A stretch of DNA of 64,000 bases, taken from contig OU612066.1 of assembly GCA_914767715.1 (NCBI GenBank), forward strand, positions 36,926,283-36,990,282. The letters run 5' to 3'. Positions within the stretch are counted from its first letter, which is position 1, and the number at the start of each line of letters is the position of its first letter. Made by a program: the position numbers and the translations under genes. The stretch comes from Membranipora membranacea. Its lineage: Eukaryota; Bryozoa; Gymnolaemata; Cheilostomatida; Membraniporidae. The notes under the pieces were generated by a model. That model saw nothing but the letters and a program-made list of their open reading frames with translations. It was not told the origin of the DNA and did not search any database. Positions 55,069 through 64,000 of the stretch are shown here, piece after piece.

Positions 55069-57386
55069 TGCACAATTGTTCTTGCATGAGAAATGGAGAT
55101 AATTACATTCAATTAGCATAGCACAAATTTGAACAGTTCACACAGTATGACAACATGACCAGACTTACTCATGTACACAGCTGCCCTGCCGGACTCAGAT
55201 TCAGTGTGGACACTTGTGTCTGTGAGCTTTATCATATGGTAAGAAGGTAGTAGTGTAGGCTTGATTATAAACCAAGACAGGATTCCAACACAGCATAATT
55301 TAGACGCTTAGGTGTTGGTGATTTTACCTCATGAAGCAACTGATGCTACCATCTAATTGTATTCAGTAATCAATGTAATGAATTATGAATTATCAATTAA
55401 GACCCGGATTGTAAGTCAATGACAACAACATTGGTACAACAAAATTCAATTGCAAGAAGTCACCAACAATCAAACGACTAAGCCTTCAATGCACTAGCAC
55501 CTATAGCATCCTGTCATCTACTGTTTAATTCTATTAGCTTAACCTATTTCAGTCTGCCTTGATATACTTAAGGTCGATGATCTCATTACATTCACAACAT
55601 AAGTTAAATAAGATAATAGGATTAGGGTTAGCGATCTGAGTTATGGGTCCCTTTCATGCTCTTTATTATACTTTTAATAGAGTATGCCCTTTCATTCAGC
55701 CAGCCAATTGTTTACATTTAATTATAATTTTTTCCTTTTTTTTTTATTGTTTATGCTATAAAATTTATTTAATCACATAAAAGAATTTGGCACATTAGTA
55801 AATAATACAGATAAAAGAAAAGCAAGGGCTCAGCCAGATAGTCCGAAGACTAGAGTGACTGTTGTCCCGATGGTCACCCATGAAGAACACCCACACAAGC
55901 CGATAAGTCGAAGCACGAGTCAGCACCGCGCCCGCTGTCGAGCATAGACCCAAAGGCACTCAGCCAGACTAGACATGGGATCGTTCCCAGATCCTGTCCA
56001 AGCATCCAAAAGGTACCTGTTGTACAGTTTCACACCTGTGTACAACAGGGATCTCCCACCCCTGTTATTGTTAGCTTGGAATGTTTTTAGGGCTTTTGAT
56101 CTCGTATCATGGTTATGTTCTGGCAAAAGTTTAAAAAATTTCTTCTGTTGGATATGTTTCTAATGCAACTTTAATAATATATATTCAAAAATCATTTTTA
56201 AAGGCATAATTTTAAGTTTTTCAAAATATGTGGAAACATGTTCTTTAGGTTTTATGCGAACAATGAATCTCAAAGCAGCTTTTCGTAAAATTGTTATTGG
56301 TTTTGAATTTGTTTCACAAGCATGACCCCAGAACTCAATTCTATATATGAGATGTGGATAAAAAAATGTGTAGTAAATATCAGTCAATGTTTTATCATCT
56401 AAAAATGGCCTAACTGCTCTCATCATCAGCAGGTTTAAATGTAGCTTTTTAGCCAACCTTTTGAGGTGCGATTTAAAATCTATATTTGAATCAATGGTTA
56501 AACCAAGAAACGTTGTATCTCTATTTGTTTCCAAAATTGAAGAGCCCATCATCAGATTATAGCTTTGGCTATCAAACTGCTTTTTAGGGGCTTTGAATAA
56601 AACTTGATGGGTCTTCTCATAATTTAATACGAGTCTATTTGAAATGCACCATTGGTTCACTAATTGAAGTTGAGATGCCATCAGCTGGATATCTGTACTA
56701 AAGATATTGGTATCATCAGCAAATAAGACATAACTCAAATCTGGGGCTGCATAAAGAAGATCATTTACATAGATTGAAAATAAAAGAGGCCCAAGGACTG
56801 ACCCCTGGGGCACAACAATTTTCACAGTCTGTAATTGAGACTCAGTACCATCCAGCCATACAAATTGGTTCCGATTTGTTATGTAATTTCTAATAAGGTT
56901 TTGAGAATTTGGTCAAAAGCCATAAAAAGATAATTTTTTGAATAAAATGTTGTGATTAACTGTATCAAAGGCCTAGGAAAAGTCTGCTGCATTGTATTGA
57001 CCGGTGGGCCCATTTCCTTTTCATTAAGCCAATTTAACAGCCCAAATTTAAAATTCTCATTATCCAACTAATGAAATTTATGTAATGCTGTTTTGTCTTC
57101 TATTGTGTGTGAAGTTGAGACTTATGCAAACTTACCAGAAGTTGTTCGACTGAAAACAGCTGGCGAGTGCCAAAGGTTTGTCAACAGTTACCATTTAGCT
57201 ACCCAATTTATTTTTACTGTTAATGGCAAAGAGATCAACCAGAAAGCTTTGAAGCACCCAACTAAAGCTAGTAGTTTGACAAATTCTCCTTTACCTTGGT
57301 ACCATTACTATCTGAAGCCAAAATCTCATTCAGTTATTTCAATTTTTCGTTATAGCCTAGAAATTTCTTCAACTTTGTTGAAATAA
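55069..57386 (+). pseudogene. chitin-binding gene, decayed copy (exons 2 and 3)
   Basis: Sister of the gene at 61713-62839. Exon 2 (55069-about 55238, after TTGTAG) keeps most of the chitin-binding pattern but has TAG at 55119-55121 and has lost the H-K-C cysteine (now phenylalanine). Exon 3 (57103-57386) reads CEVETYANLPEVVRLKTAGE and continues open to a stop, but the acceptor AG seen in the sister (CATAG) is TATTG here. A LINE (55800-57085) occupies the intron. No signal-peptide exon was found. The intron sequences 55290-55640 also align with 62400-62640. Confidence 0.75.
55800..57085 (-). pseudogene. LINE reverse transcriptase, 5'-truncated
   Basis: Minus-strand LINE. The first part (57067-56880) corresponds to the RT palm in mixed frames. 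The main frame (56825-56160) has VVPQGSVLGPLLFSIYVNDL, catalytic VLFADDTNIFS, thumb TTFLGLTIDSNIDFKSHLK and C-terminal KPKEHVSTYFEKLKI. It continues after a frame break to 55920 (EHNHDTRSKAL, SLLYTGVKLYN), a C-terminus common to CR1-like LINEs. The 3' part ends in a T-rich (A-rich on its own strand) stretch near 55740-55750. Confidence 0.85.
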
Positions 57387-59100
57387 TCGCTCAATTCTGC
57401 ATAATTATCAATAATACTGTCATACAGATGTTTTCACTCTTCATGAGTAAAGTTTTATTGTTGGTTTAAACAGATAAGTATTTTGGATTTTGGACAAGTC
57501 TAGACTGAGATTCAGTCCAATAGTTTTGAGTCACCCACTCAGGTTTGGGTGTGTTGGTTTGTTGGTTTGTTGTTGTTGTTGGACCAGACAATGTGGATAA
57601 ACAACAAAGGAAAAGTTGGAAATAAAATTATAGTATAGGCTTCATTCCGATAAGATAAATGTCCGATATAATCAATGACTGGCACAATTTTCATCCAGAA
57701 CAAGCAATGTTATATTTTGCCATTAGCTGTAATTAGTACACCTATTCATTTTAGAACTGGTCCAATATTCAAAAGAAATAGATATTGATGGCTTGTTTGA
57801 GATGTTTAGCACATTATGTTGAGATACTTCAAATACTCACTTGAGATGGCGTTACCTTTCCTTCTATGTTACCCAGACCAACCACATCAAAACAACAAGC
57901 CCAATGTGAACAGATAACAACACACAATAGCAAACAAAAAAACCTATCAACCAATCGAAACCAAGACTCAAACACATTGGTCTATACAGAATTGAACAAT
58001 AGTGACAACACCTAAAAGGTATCTAGCACGACGCATAATAGAGACTTTGCCCCATTATGGGCGTGAGTCCCAGGTTAGACAAAGCCCTGATTGTTAAAAA
58101 AGTAATTTGATGAAATATTACTTTGTATTGTAGGGAGGCCAGATATCAAAATATCTCTTGGCAGTCTGTATAGTGAAGGACCCCATCACTGCCACCTTAG
58201 TTACGTTGAGTTACGCTGCTGCTCTTATAAGCACTCCGTGCTTCTCATTCCTACCTGGAGAGGGTGAGATCTTACCAGTCAATCTGAAATCACTAAACTT
58301 TGATTTAAAAAAGCATCCAATACACATGATAGGCATGCCTTCTCAGCCTGATGTATGACTTGGGCTTGAAATTTGTATATATATCACATCTCCAAGCGTC
58401 AATATTGTTGCTATCGAGGCAGTCCTAATAACATGTTATAACAGAATTTATTAAGGCATTCGATAACTACAGCAAATAATATGGTGTTAATGTAATGACT
58501 GTCATTATAGTGTCATATTTTATTTTCACATGCTTCACGCTCTGATATATCCCAAATATTTGTTTATTTGAAAAACGCATCATCTTGTACTGGTTTGCTT
58601 ACAGGCTGAGAGCAAACCTCCTATTGCCATTCTCTTGTGTTGGTTCCTGGAGATAAGAGCAAATTTAATAGGGAAGTAGGGAGGACTTTGCACCAGAATT
58701 CCCATAGTAAGTCAGTTTTGACACTTATCCTGTCAATTTTATCATTATCTGTAGTAAATAACCATGGCCACCTGTCATTAGTAATCAATTATCATTCAAA
58801 CCACAAGGTAAGTACTTTTTCAAACAATAAACATCAGGTCAGTTAACTGTTGAAATGTTCCTTTTAATAAGTTGTATTAACTTTGGCACATTTTAGTGGC
58901 AATTCAACTTAGCCAGGGTGAACAAAGAGGGAAGAAAGAACAGCATTGTGGGATGTGATATAACAAATCAAACACACTAGGGTGGGCAACACCCAGTACA
59001 AAATTCAATACTATCTGTAATACAATGAAACAAAACTCAAACTTAGTTGCAGGATGATGTACAAAACTTTCACCAAGCAAAGACAAAATTATAAAAAAAA
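57387..59100. other. duplication tail and spacer
   Basis: 57387-57660 still aligns with 63190-63970 (shared GATTCAGTC, GTGTTGGTTTG), marking the end of the duplicated block. The remainder, including a 66-codon plus frame at 58158-58358, is unassigned. 58900-59137 may be the 3' LTR of the copia element (it starts TGTTAGTTAGTTCC on the minus strand). Confidence 0.4.
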
Positions 59101-59151
59101 TAAAATTGATACAATATATACAAGGAACTAACTAACATGCACCTAGCATAT

Positions 59152-60033
59152 CTAGCAGCTATTTGAAGCGATCACGACTGACTGGTTTGTGAGAGCGTCA
59201 GTGATCATATTGTCAGTATAACAGTGTTGAGTTGATACATGATTGTTCATAATCTCCTGATGTATGATGTGATACTTGGTGTCAAAATGCTTAGATCCCT
59301 TATCAGTCTCGGTCTTGTCGGCAATGCTGATACCTGACAGGTTATCGACATGGAGTTTGATAGGCGGAGATGGAGCATCATCTATATTTTTGTAGAGCTG
59401 ACTAAACCAAGCAGCTTCTTTGGTAGCTTCATATGCTGAAATAAATTCAGCCCTGGTTGTCGAGAGCGCCACTGTACTTTGCTGTTTCCTGATCCAGCTG
59501 ATTGGGCCGTTACAGTGCATGAATATGACACCCGACGTAAATTGTCTACCTTCACTCTTAGTCCAGCTAGCATCAGAGAAAGCAACAGAGGGCTGGTCAC
59601 TTTTTTGTGGCGTATACGGAAGTCTTTGTAACTTTGAGATAGTGCAGTACACATTTTGACAGCTGTGAGGTGTGTATCTGTTGGTGAGCAGTTGAACTTT
59701 GATAACACTCCCACTGCATGTTGGACCAAGTAGATGTGGCAGCATAGAGTATACTACTGCTGTTAGATTGATATAGCGATGCATTAACTGACTTACTACC
59801 ATCATCCTAGACAAGCTTCACATCTATAGCCGTAGGAGTGGCAGCAAGTTTACACTCTGACATGTTATACCTACCCAGCATCTGTTGAATATACTGCTTC
59901 TTATGAAGTGACAGCGAGTCCAAACTTAACTCAGCTTGGTTACAAAGGCAGAACTTGAGTTCTCCAAGATCCTCCATCTGGGATCCAATACTGAGCGCCT
60001 GTTTCACATAACGAGATCGTCTACATACACAGC
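59152..60033 (-). pseudogene. Ty1/copia pol 3' part: RT end and RNase H
   Basis: Minus strand. The copia RT motif AVYVDDLVM sits at 60033-60005, followed after a stop by QMEDLGELKFCL and KKQYIQQMLGRYNMSE. RNase H (59814-59152) has VAFSDASWTKSEGRQFTSG, GPISWIRKQQSTVALSTT (usual S-K-x-Q...S-S-T-x-A-E), KEAAWFSQL, LHVDNLSGISIA and HFDTKYHIIHQEI. The upstream end is cut exactly at the inserted gypsy LTR. Confidence 0.85.
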
Positions 60034-60242
60034 TGTTGAGTTTGTTTGTTTGTTGGTGATGTTTAATGATATTTTATTGGGAGCATCTAGCAGAGGCATC
60101 TTACTTGTAGCATGGTTTACATAGAAAGGAAATAGCACTGCATTGTGGTCATCATAAATGAGCAAAAGAATCTGACATCACATCCTGTGATGTCTGTTAG
60201 CAGACTAATCACTGTCATCGATAAGGCATGGCATATATAACA
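60034..60242 (-). repeat. gypsy 3' LTR (209 bp)
   Basis: Starts TGTTATATATGCC directly after the polypurine tract and ends CTCAACA; it contains AATAAA near its end. TG...CA ends and the abrupt change into copia RT at 60033 define it. The 5' LTR is absent. Confidence 0.75.
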
Positions 60243-61065
60243 TTGCCTCCCCTTTAAGAGGGTTTATATCTCTCTGGTGGTTTGCTTATCCGAGCTGAAC
60301 GTCACGGTACTGGTGGTGTAATAGGTGACGGTGAAGAGGAATGAGTACGTTGTCTCTGCACTATAACCATCAGACTAGTGTTGGGTATAAGGCTTGTATC
60401 TGTATCAGTGCTCAAACCATCAGCTGTACCCTCAGCATCTGAGGACCTCCGGGGCAAAGTGGTTGCTGCTTTTACACTGGCTTCGCTGAAGCTATCCCGA
60501 GGTAGATCTTACATTAGGATGATGGGGTTGGCTTACATCATCTTAGTCACAATCATCCGTTTGTGTACCAGCAGAAACTAAATGATTCAAATGACAATAC
60601 CGAACTCTAGAACCAATTCTGACTAGATACCTGAGCGGACCTATGCGTTTTACTACAGTACCAAATAACCACTTCTCTCGACCAAACATGTTCCTGACCT
60701 GGACAGAGTCTCCGACTTTGAACTCACGAGACTTGGAATTACTACCATCGACATAACTATGATCCTGATACCTACCAACATCTGCTTGCAGACTGGATTT
60801 TATGATTGTAAATAAAGTACATAGTTGTCTGCCCATTAACAGTGCACATGGAGCAAGACCTGTTGTAGCATGATTGGTTGTGTTATATCCTAACAGAAAC
60901 CTCGACAATGCTAAATTCCTATCCCTAGTGCTACCTTACACTTTCTTGAGAAAACTCTTAGCTGTCTGCACACAACGCTCTGCTTGACCATTTGATGCAG
61001 CATGATATGGAGGTATATATTTATGAACTATTCCATTAGACTTGAGATATCCCTCAAACTATCCG
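60034..61065 (-). mobile_element. Ty3/gypsy 3' part: integrase end and LTR
   Basis: Minus strand. Integrase core (IPPYHAASNGQAERCVQTAK, about 61035-60960), a stop, ATTGLAPCALLMGRQL (about 60860), then GDSVQVRNMFGREKWLFGTV and a serine/proline tail ending SARISKPPERYKPS. Next come a polypurine tract (AAAGGGGAGG, about 60245-60256) and an LTR. It is truncated at about 61065, where the sequence changes abruptly. Confidence 0.85.
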
Positions 61066-61712
61066 GATGTGAATGACTTAGCATATTACATACTCATTTG
61101 ATTTTTATAAATTGATCCTTTTTGCCACTGCTCAGTGAATGAAACTTGCAATATCTTATATGGATTTTTTCTGCTTTGCTGCCTAGCAATGAGACAGCTT
61201 TTAGAAGTTAAGGATTATCTCTTATTCCCTATCAATTTGATATAATCCGAATGCTTTGTTCCATGAGAAGAAATTCATGGCAAGAAAATATAAACAGTGA
61301 CGAAGACATCACACATAAGATATGTGCATAATAAATTACCAGCTGTCAATTCATGATTGCAACTGACTGATCGATAGAAAAGAAGTTAATGGATAAGGTT
61401 TTATTGTCAATTATTAAGAGAATGGATTCAGAGAGCTTTTCATGCATTTCTTCCTAAAAGATTACCCAGTAGTTTGTAGAGCTCCAACACCCTTCTGAAC
61501 ATGCGCGATCTAGAAACTGAACCCATAAATAATAAAAATTGCTTGGCCTGGCAGAATTTAATTTATTGGTAAAAAATGGATGTTTCCTCTCTGATTATTA
61601 TGATGGGTTTGCCATCTGTGTAAAACATAAATAACGGTTAATACTTTTAGTAACAAGATCGAATTTGAACAACCAAAGCATCATTCAGTGAGAGAATCTA
61701 GATCAATCAACA
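61066..61712. other. spacer upstream of the chitin-binding gene
   Basis: No gene or repeat recognised; presumably contains the promoter of the downstream gene. Confidence 0.35.
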
Positions 61713-62839
61713 ATGAGGGCAAGGCTGATGGTTTTGTTAATAACTACAGTTATTTGTGGTCATGATTTTACAAGAACTAAGAAGATGGGTAAGTCTAGTC
61801 TGGCTACTTTTTTAAAGATCAACAACCTTATAAACCAAGCCATCTTTACAAGTCGTCTTGGGTAACTGCTCTGATGTTCATCAAATGTTCAAATTCTGTA
61901 AGCTCAAGCAATGAAACACAAAGCATTGCATTTTGAGTTGTGAACACAATGTGAGGGACATCTGGTTTCACAGAAGGTCTACTCCGTGTATCTATGTTAC
62001 AGTACTCACATTTCATTACTGGTTGATATTATGATTTGATTCGATGGTTGTCTCAATTTTCGTACACGTTTCCATTGTAGTTCACAACTGTTCTTGCATG
62101 AGAAATGGAAACAAGTACATTCAATTAGCAGAGCACAAATGTGAAAAGTTCACTCAGTATGACAACATGACCAAACTGACTCAAACACACAGCTGCCATG
62201 CCGGACTCAGATTCAGTGTGGAAACTTGTGTCTGTGAGCATTCTCATAAGGTATCATGTGATGGTTGTGGACCTCTAGGTGAGCAATTCATCTGTATTTG
62301 GACATTTTGAGAGACCTCAAAAAGAATTTTTTTTGGATATATTTTTTGTATCAAAAGAGCAGAGTAACAGAACAGTATGTACAGCATAAGTCAGAAACTT
62401 AGGGGTTGGTGATATTACCACATTGAATTGTTCAGCATCATTGATTTTTGGTGCAAGGTCCAAGTTATTGGCTGATTTATGAGTTAATACTAAAAGACCT
62501 GGATTCTTACCAACGGTAACCACATTGCAAAATGTGACTCTGCGCTTCAATGCATTAGCCCCTAGAGTGTACTCTCTTCACCTATTATTCAAGTCTATGA
62601 CTCTAACATATTTCAGTATGACTTTATATACTAAAGTTGGATGATCTGTGTTTTCTTTCATAGTGTGTGAAGTCGAGGGTTATGCAAACTTACCAGAAGT
62701 TGTTCAACTGAAAACAGCTGGCGAGTGCCAAAGGTTTGTCAACAGTTATCATTTCATTGCTCAATTTATTTTTTCCGTTACTTGCAAAGAGATCAACCAG
62801 GAAACTTTGAAGCATCCTACTATAGCTAGTACCCATTGA
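61713..62839 (+). CDS. secreted chitin-binding type-2 protein, C-terminus cut by MITE
   Basis: Three exons with matching phase-1 joins. Exon 1 (61713-61788): signal peptide MRARLMVLLITTVICG then HDFTRTKKM, donor GTAAGT. Exon 2 (62081-62278, acceptor TTGTAG, donor GTGAGC): peritrophin-A/CBM14 domain with six spaced cysteines (NCSC, EHKCEKF, HSCHAGLRFS, TCVCEH, VSCD) and an aromatic at FTQYD. Exon 3 (from 62661, acceptor CATAG): CEVEGYANLPEVVQLKTAGE, unknown. Such proteins bind chitin in extracellular matrix, gut lining or mucus. The frame meets a stop (TGA 62837-62839) two codons into a MITE inserted at 62834. Without the MITE it would run about 50 codons more. The exon 3 reading may also be part of a longer gene. 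Confidence 0.75.
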
Positions 62840-63117
62840 ATTCCATATCTGGAATAGCATCATTAGCTTTCTTTTGCAAAACAAAGGGCTCGCAAAAATA
62901 GCCAGTCCCTAGTAGCAATCTAGAAATGCCCTAATCATCACTGTAGGGGAATGATTATTGTTTGCAATTTTGTAAACAAGACAATTTCTCAGACTTATTA
63001 TTCATGCTACTAGGGACAGCCAATCAGATAACAGTCAGATGGGTCCCTGTGTTTAGTGTCCTAACCGTATAACGCTATGATACTATTTCCATTCTAAGAG
63101 AAGAATCTAATTCAGTG
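62834..63117. mobile_element. 284-bp MITE, copy 2, 8-bp target duplication
   Basis: Flanked by CTAGTACC (62826-62833 and 63118-63125). It is inverted relative to the copy at 36460-36746 and matches it along its full length with a few differences. The target lies within exon 3 of the chitin-binding gene. Confidence 0.95.
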
Positions 63118-64000
63118 CTAGTACCTTATTATCATCCGAAGACACAATCTCATTCAATTTAGGAATAGTTTCAATTTGTTGTCATTGCCCAAAAATTACT
63201 TCATCATCACTGAACCAATTGCTCAATTCTGCACAATTATCAATAACACCATCATACACATCTGTTGACGCTATTTGAGTGAAGTTTTATTGCTAGTTTA
63301 AACAGATACATGTTTTTGATTTCAGACAAAGCCTAGACTGGGATTCAGTCAATTATTTTTTATTCTCCTTAGTTATATAACAACAATACGAATGGTGTGA
63401 GATCGAATATATTTTATATGTTAGAATCATAAGATATACAGTTCAGAGTTGATTGGTAATGAAAACATAAGTTGTGTTACAAAATGATTGGGGAACATAG
63501 TACCCCTACAGTTTTGGTAAACAAATCACCACCGCGCTAAGATCCCGATATAGTTTAGTGGTATTTTCCCACTCCAGAAGCAGACTGCAGCCCACGGCAC
63601 ACTTTTTCTATGGTCGCCAACCCTTACGGTAGCGCCCTGAAGATAGCTTATCCAGCTCAAAAAGAGGGTCATTCTCAGTGGCGCACATTCTAAGGCACTT
63701 ATTGTGAAAGTAACGTTCATAGATATCATATGTTGGAGAATCTGCGTCCTGCTAGATAACCTGCTGTGGAGATCCCATCGTCAATACATTTTTCACATGA
63801 ATTGGACATATGACAAAAAACAGTATATTTAAGAGTTATCCACTTAGGTTAGGTGTGTTGGTTTGACATTGTTGTGTGGATTTGGTAACATAGATCAACA
63901 ACAACGTGAAAAAAGAAAAAATTAATAATAATTAATAATTTATAATTTGATAATCAATAATTAATAATCTGTAGAATTCATTCTGATATGATATATTTCC
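63118..64000. other. duplicated block, right end
   Basis: 63190-63360 and 63840-63970 align with 57380-57660. About 470 bp in between (63365-63835) is absent from the other copy and is an unrecognised insertion. A minus-strand frame in it has no motif. AT-rich simple sequence occurs at 63920-63970. Confidence 0.45.

Overview
This is nuclear DNA from an animal, most likely an aquatic invertebrate; the species cannot be named from the sequence. Genes are split by GT/AG introns of about 0.1 to 9 kb, the DNA is AT-rich, and it is packed with decayed transposons of many classes: P-element/THAP9-like, hAT, Ty3/gypsy, Ty1/copia, several LINEs, tRNA-derived SINEs and foldback elements. No bacterial operon structure, CRISPR array or rRNA was seen.

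Three host loci can be read exon by exon. (1) Plus strand, 20658-40667: a 17-exon atlastin/GBP-like membrane GTPase. The joined exons total 2628 nt with every splice phase matching, ending in a hydrophobic hairpin. It has a long proline/lysine linker built from three tandem copies of an exon pair, a G4-position R-N in place of R-D, and one in-frame TGA in exon 4. (2) Minus strand, 53666-48790: a complete 11-exon phospholipase B1-like SGNH lipase (1176 nt, 391 aa) with signal peptide and all catalytic blocks. (3) Plus strand, 61713-62839: a small secreted protein with a chitin-binding type-2 domain, whose last exon is cut by a MITE. A decayed sister copy lies at 55069-57386 and is split by a LINE. 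A broken adenosine kinase copy (17136-17606) sits upstream of the GTPase gene.

Layout. 0-13 kb: hAT transposase tail, possible receptor-tail exons, then a long broken P-element-like transposase (minus strand) with a LINE and a TIR element inside it, a 52-bp minisatellite, nested foldbacks and a 341-bp satellite. 13-17 kb: broken Ty3/gypsy element and purine-rich repeats. 17-20.6 kb: ADK pseudogene, SINE, foldback with a tRNA-like loop. 20.6-40.7 kb: GTPase gene, with a foldback/hAT nest in intron 6 and an hAT/MITE nest in intron 11. 41-48 kb: foldback and two LINEs. 48.8-53.7 kb: phospholipase gene with a MITE in its sixth intron. 55-64 kb: duplicated chitin-binding locus, with a gypsy element inserted into a copia element between the copies.

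The best-supported new observations are four transposon insertions or element pairs with exact 8-bp target duplications and their nesting order, the triplicated exon pair in the GTPase, an in-frame duplication of the catalytic motif in a LINE reverse transcriptase, and the MITE that truncates the chitin-binding gene.
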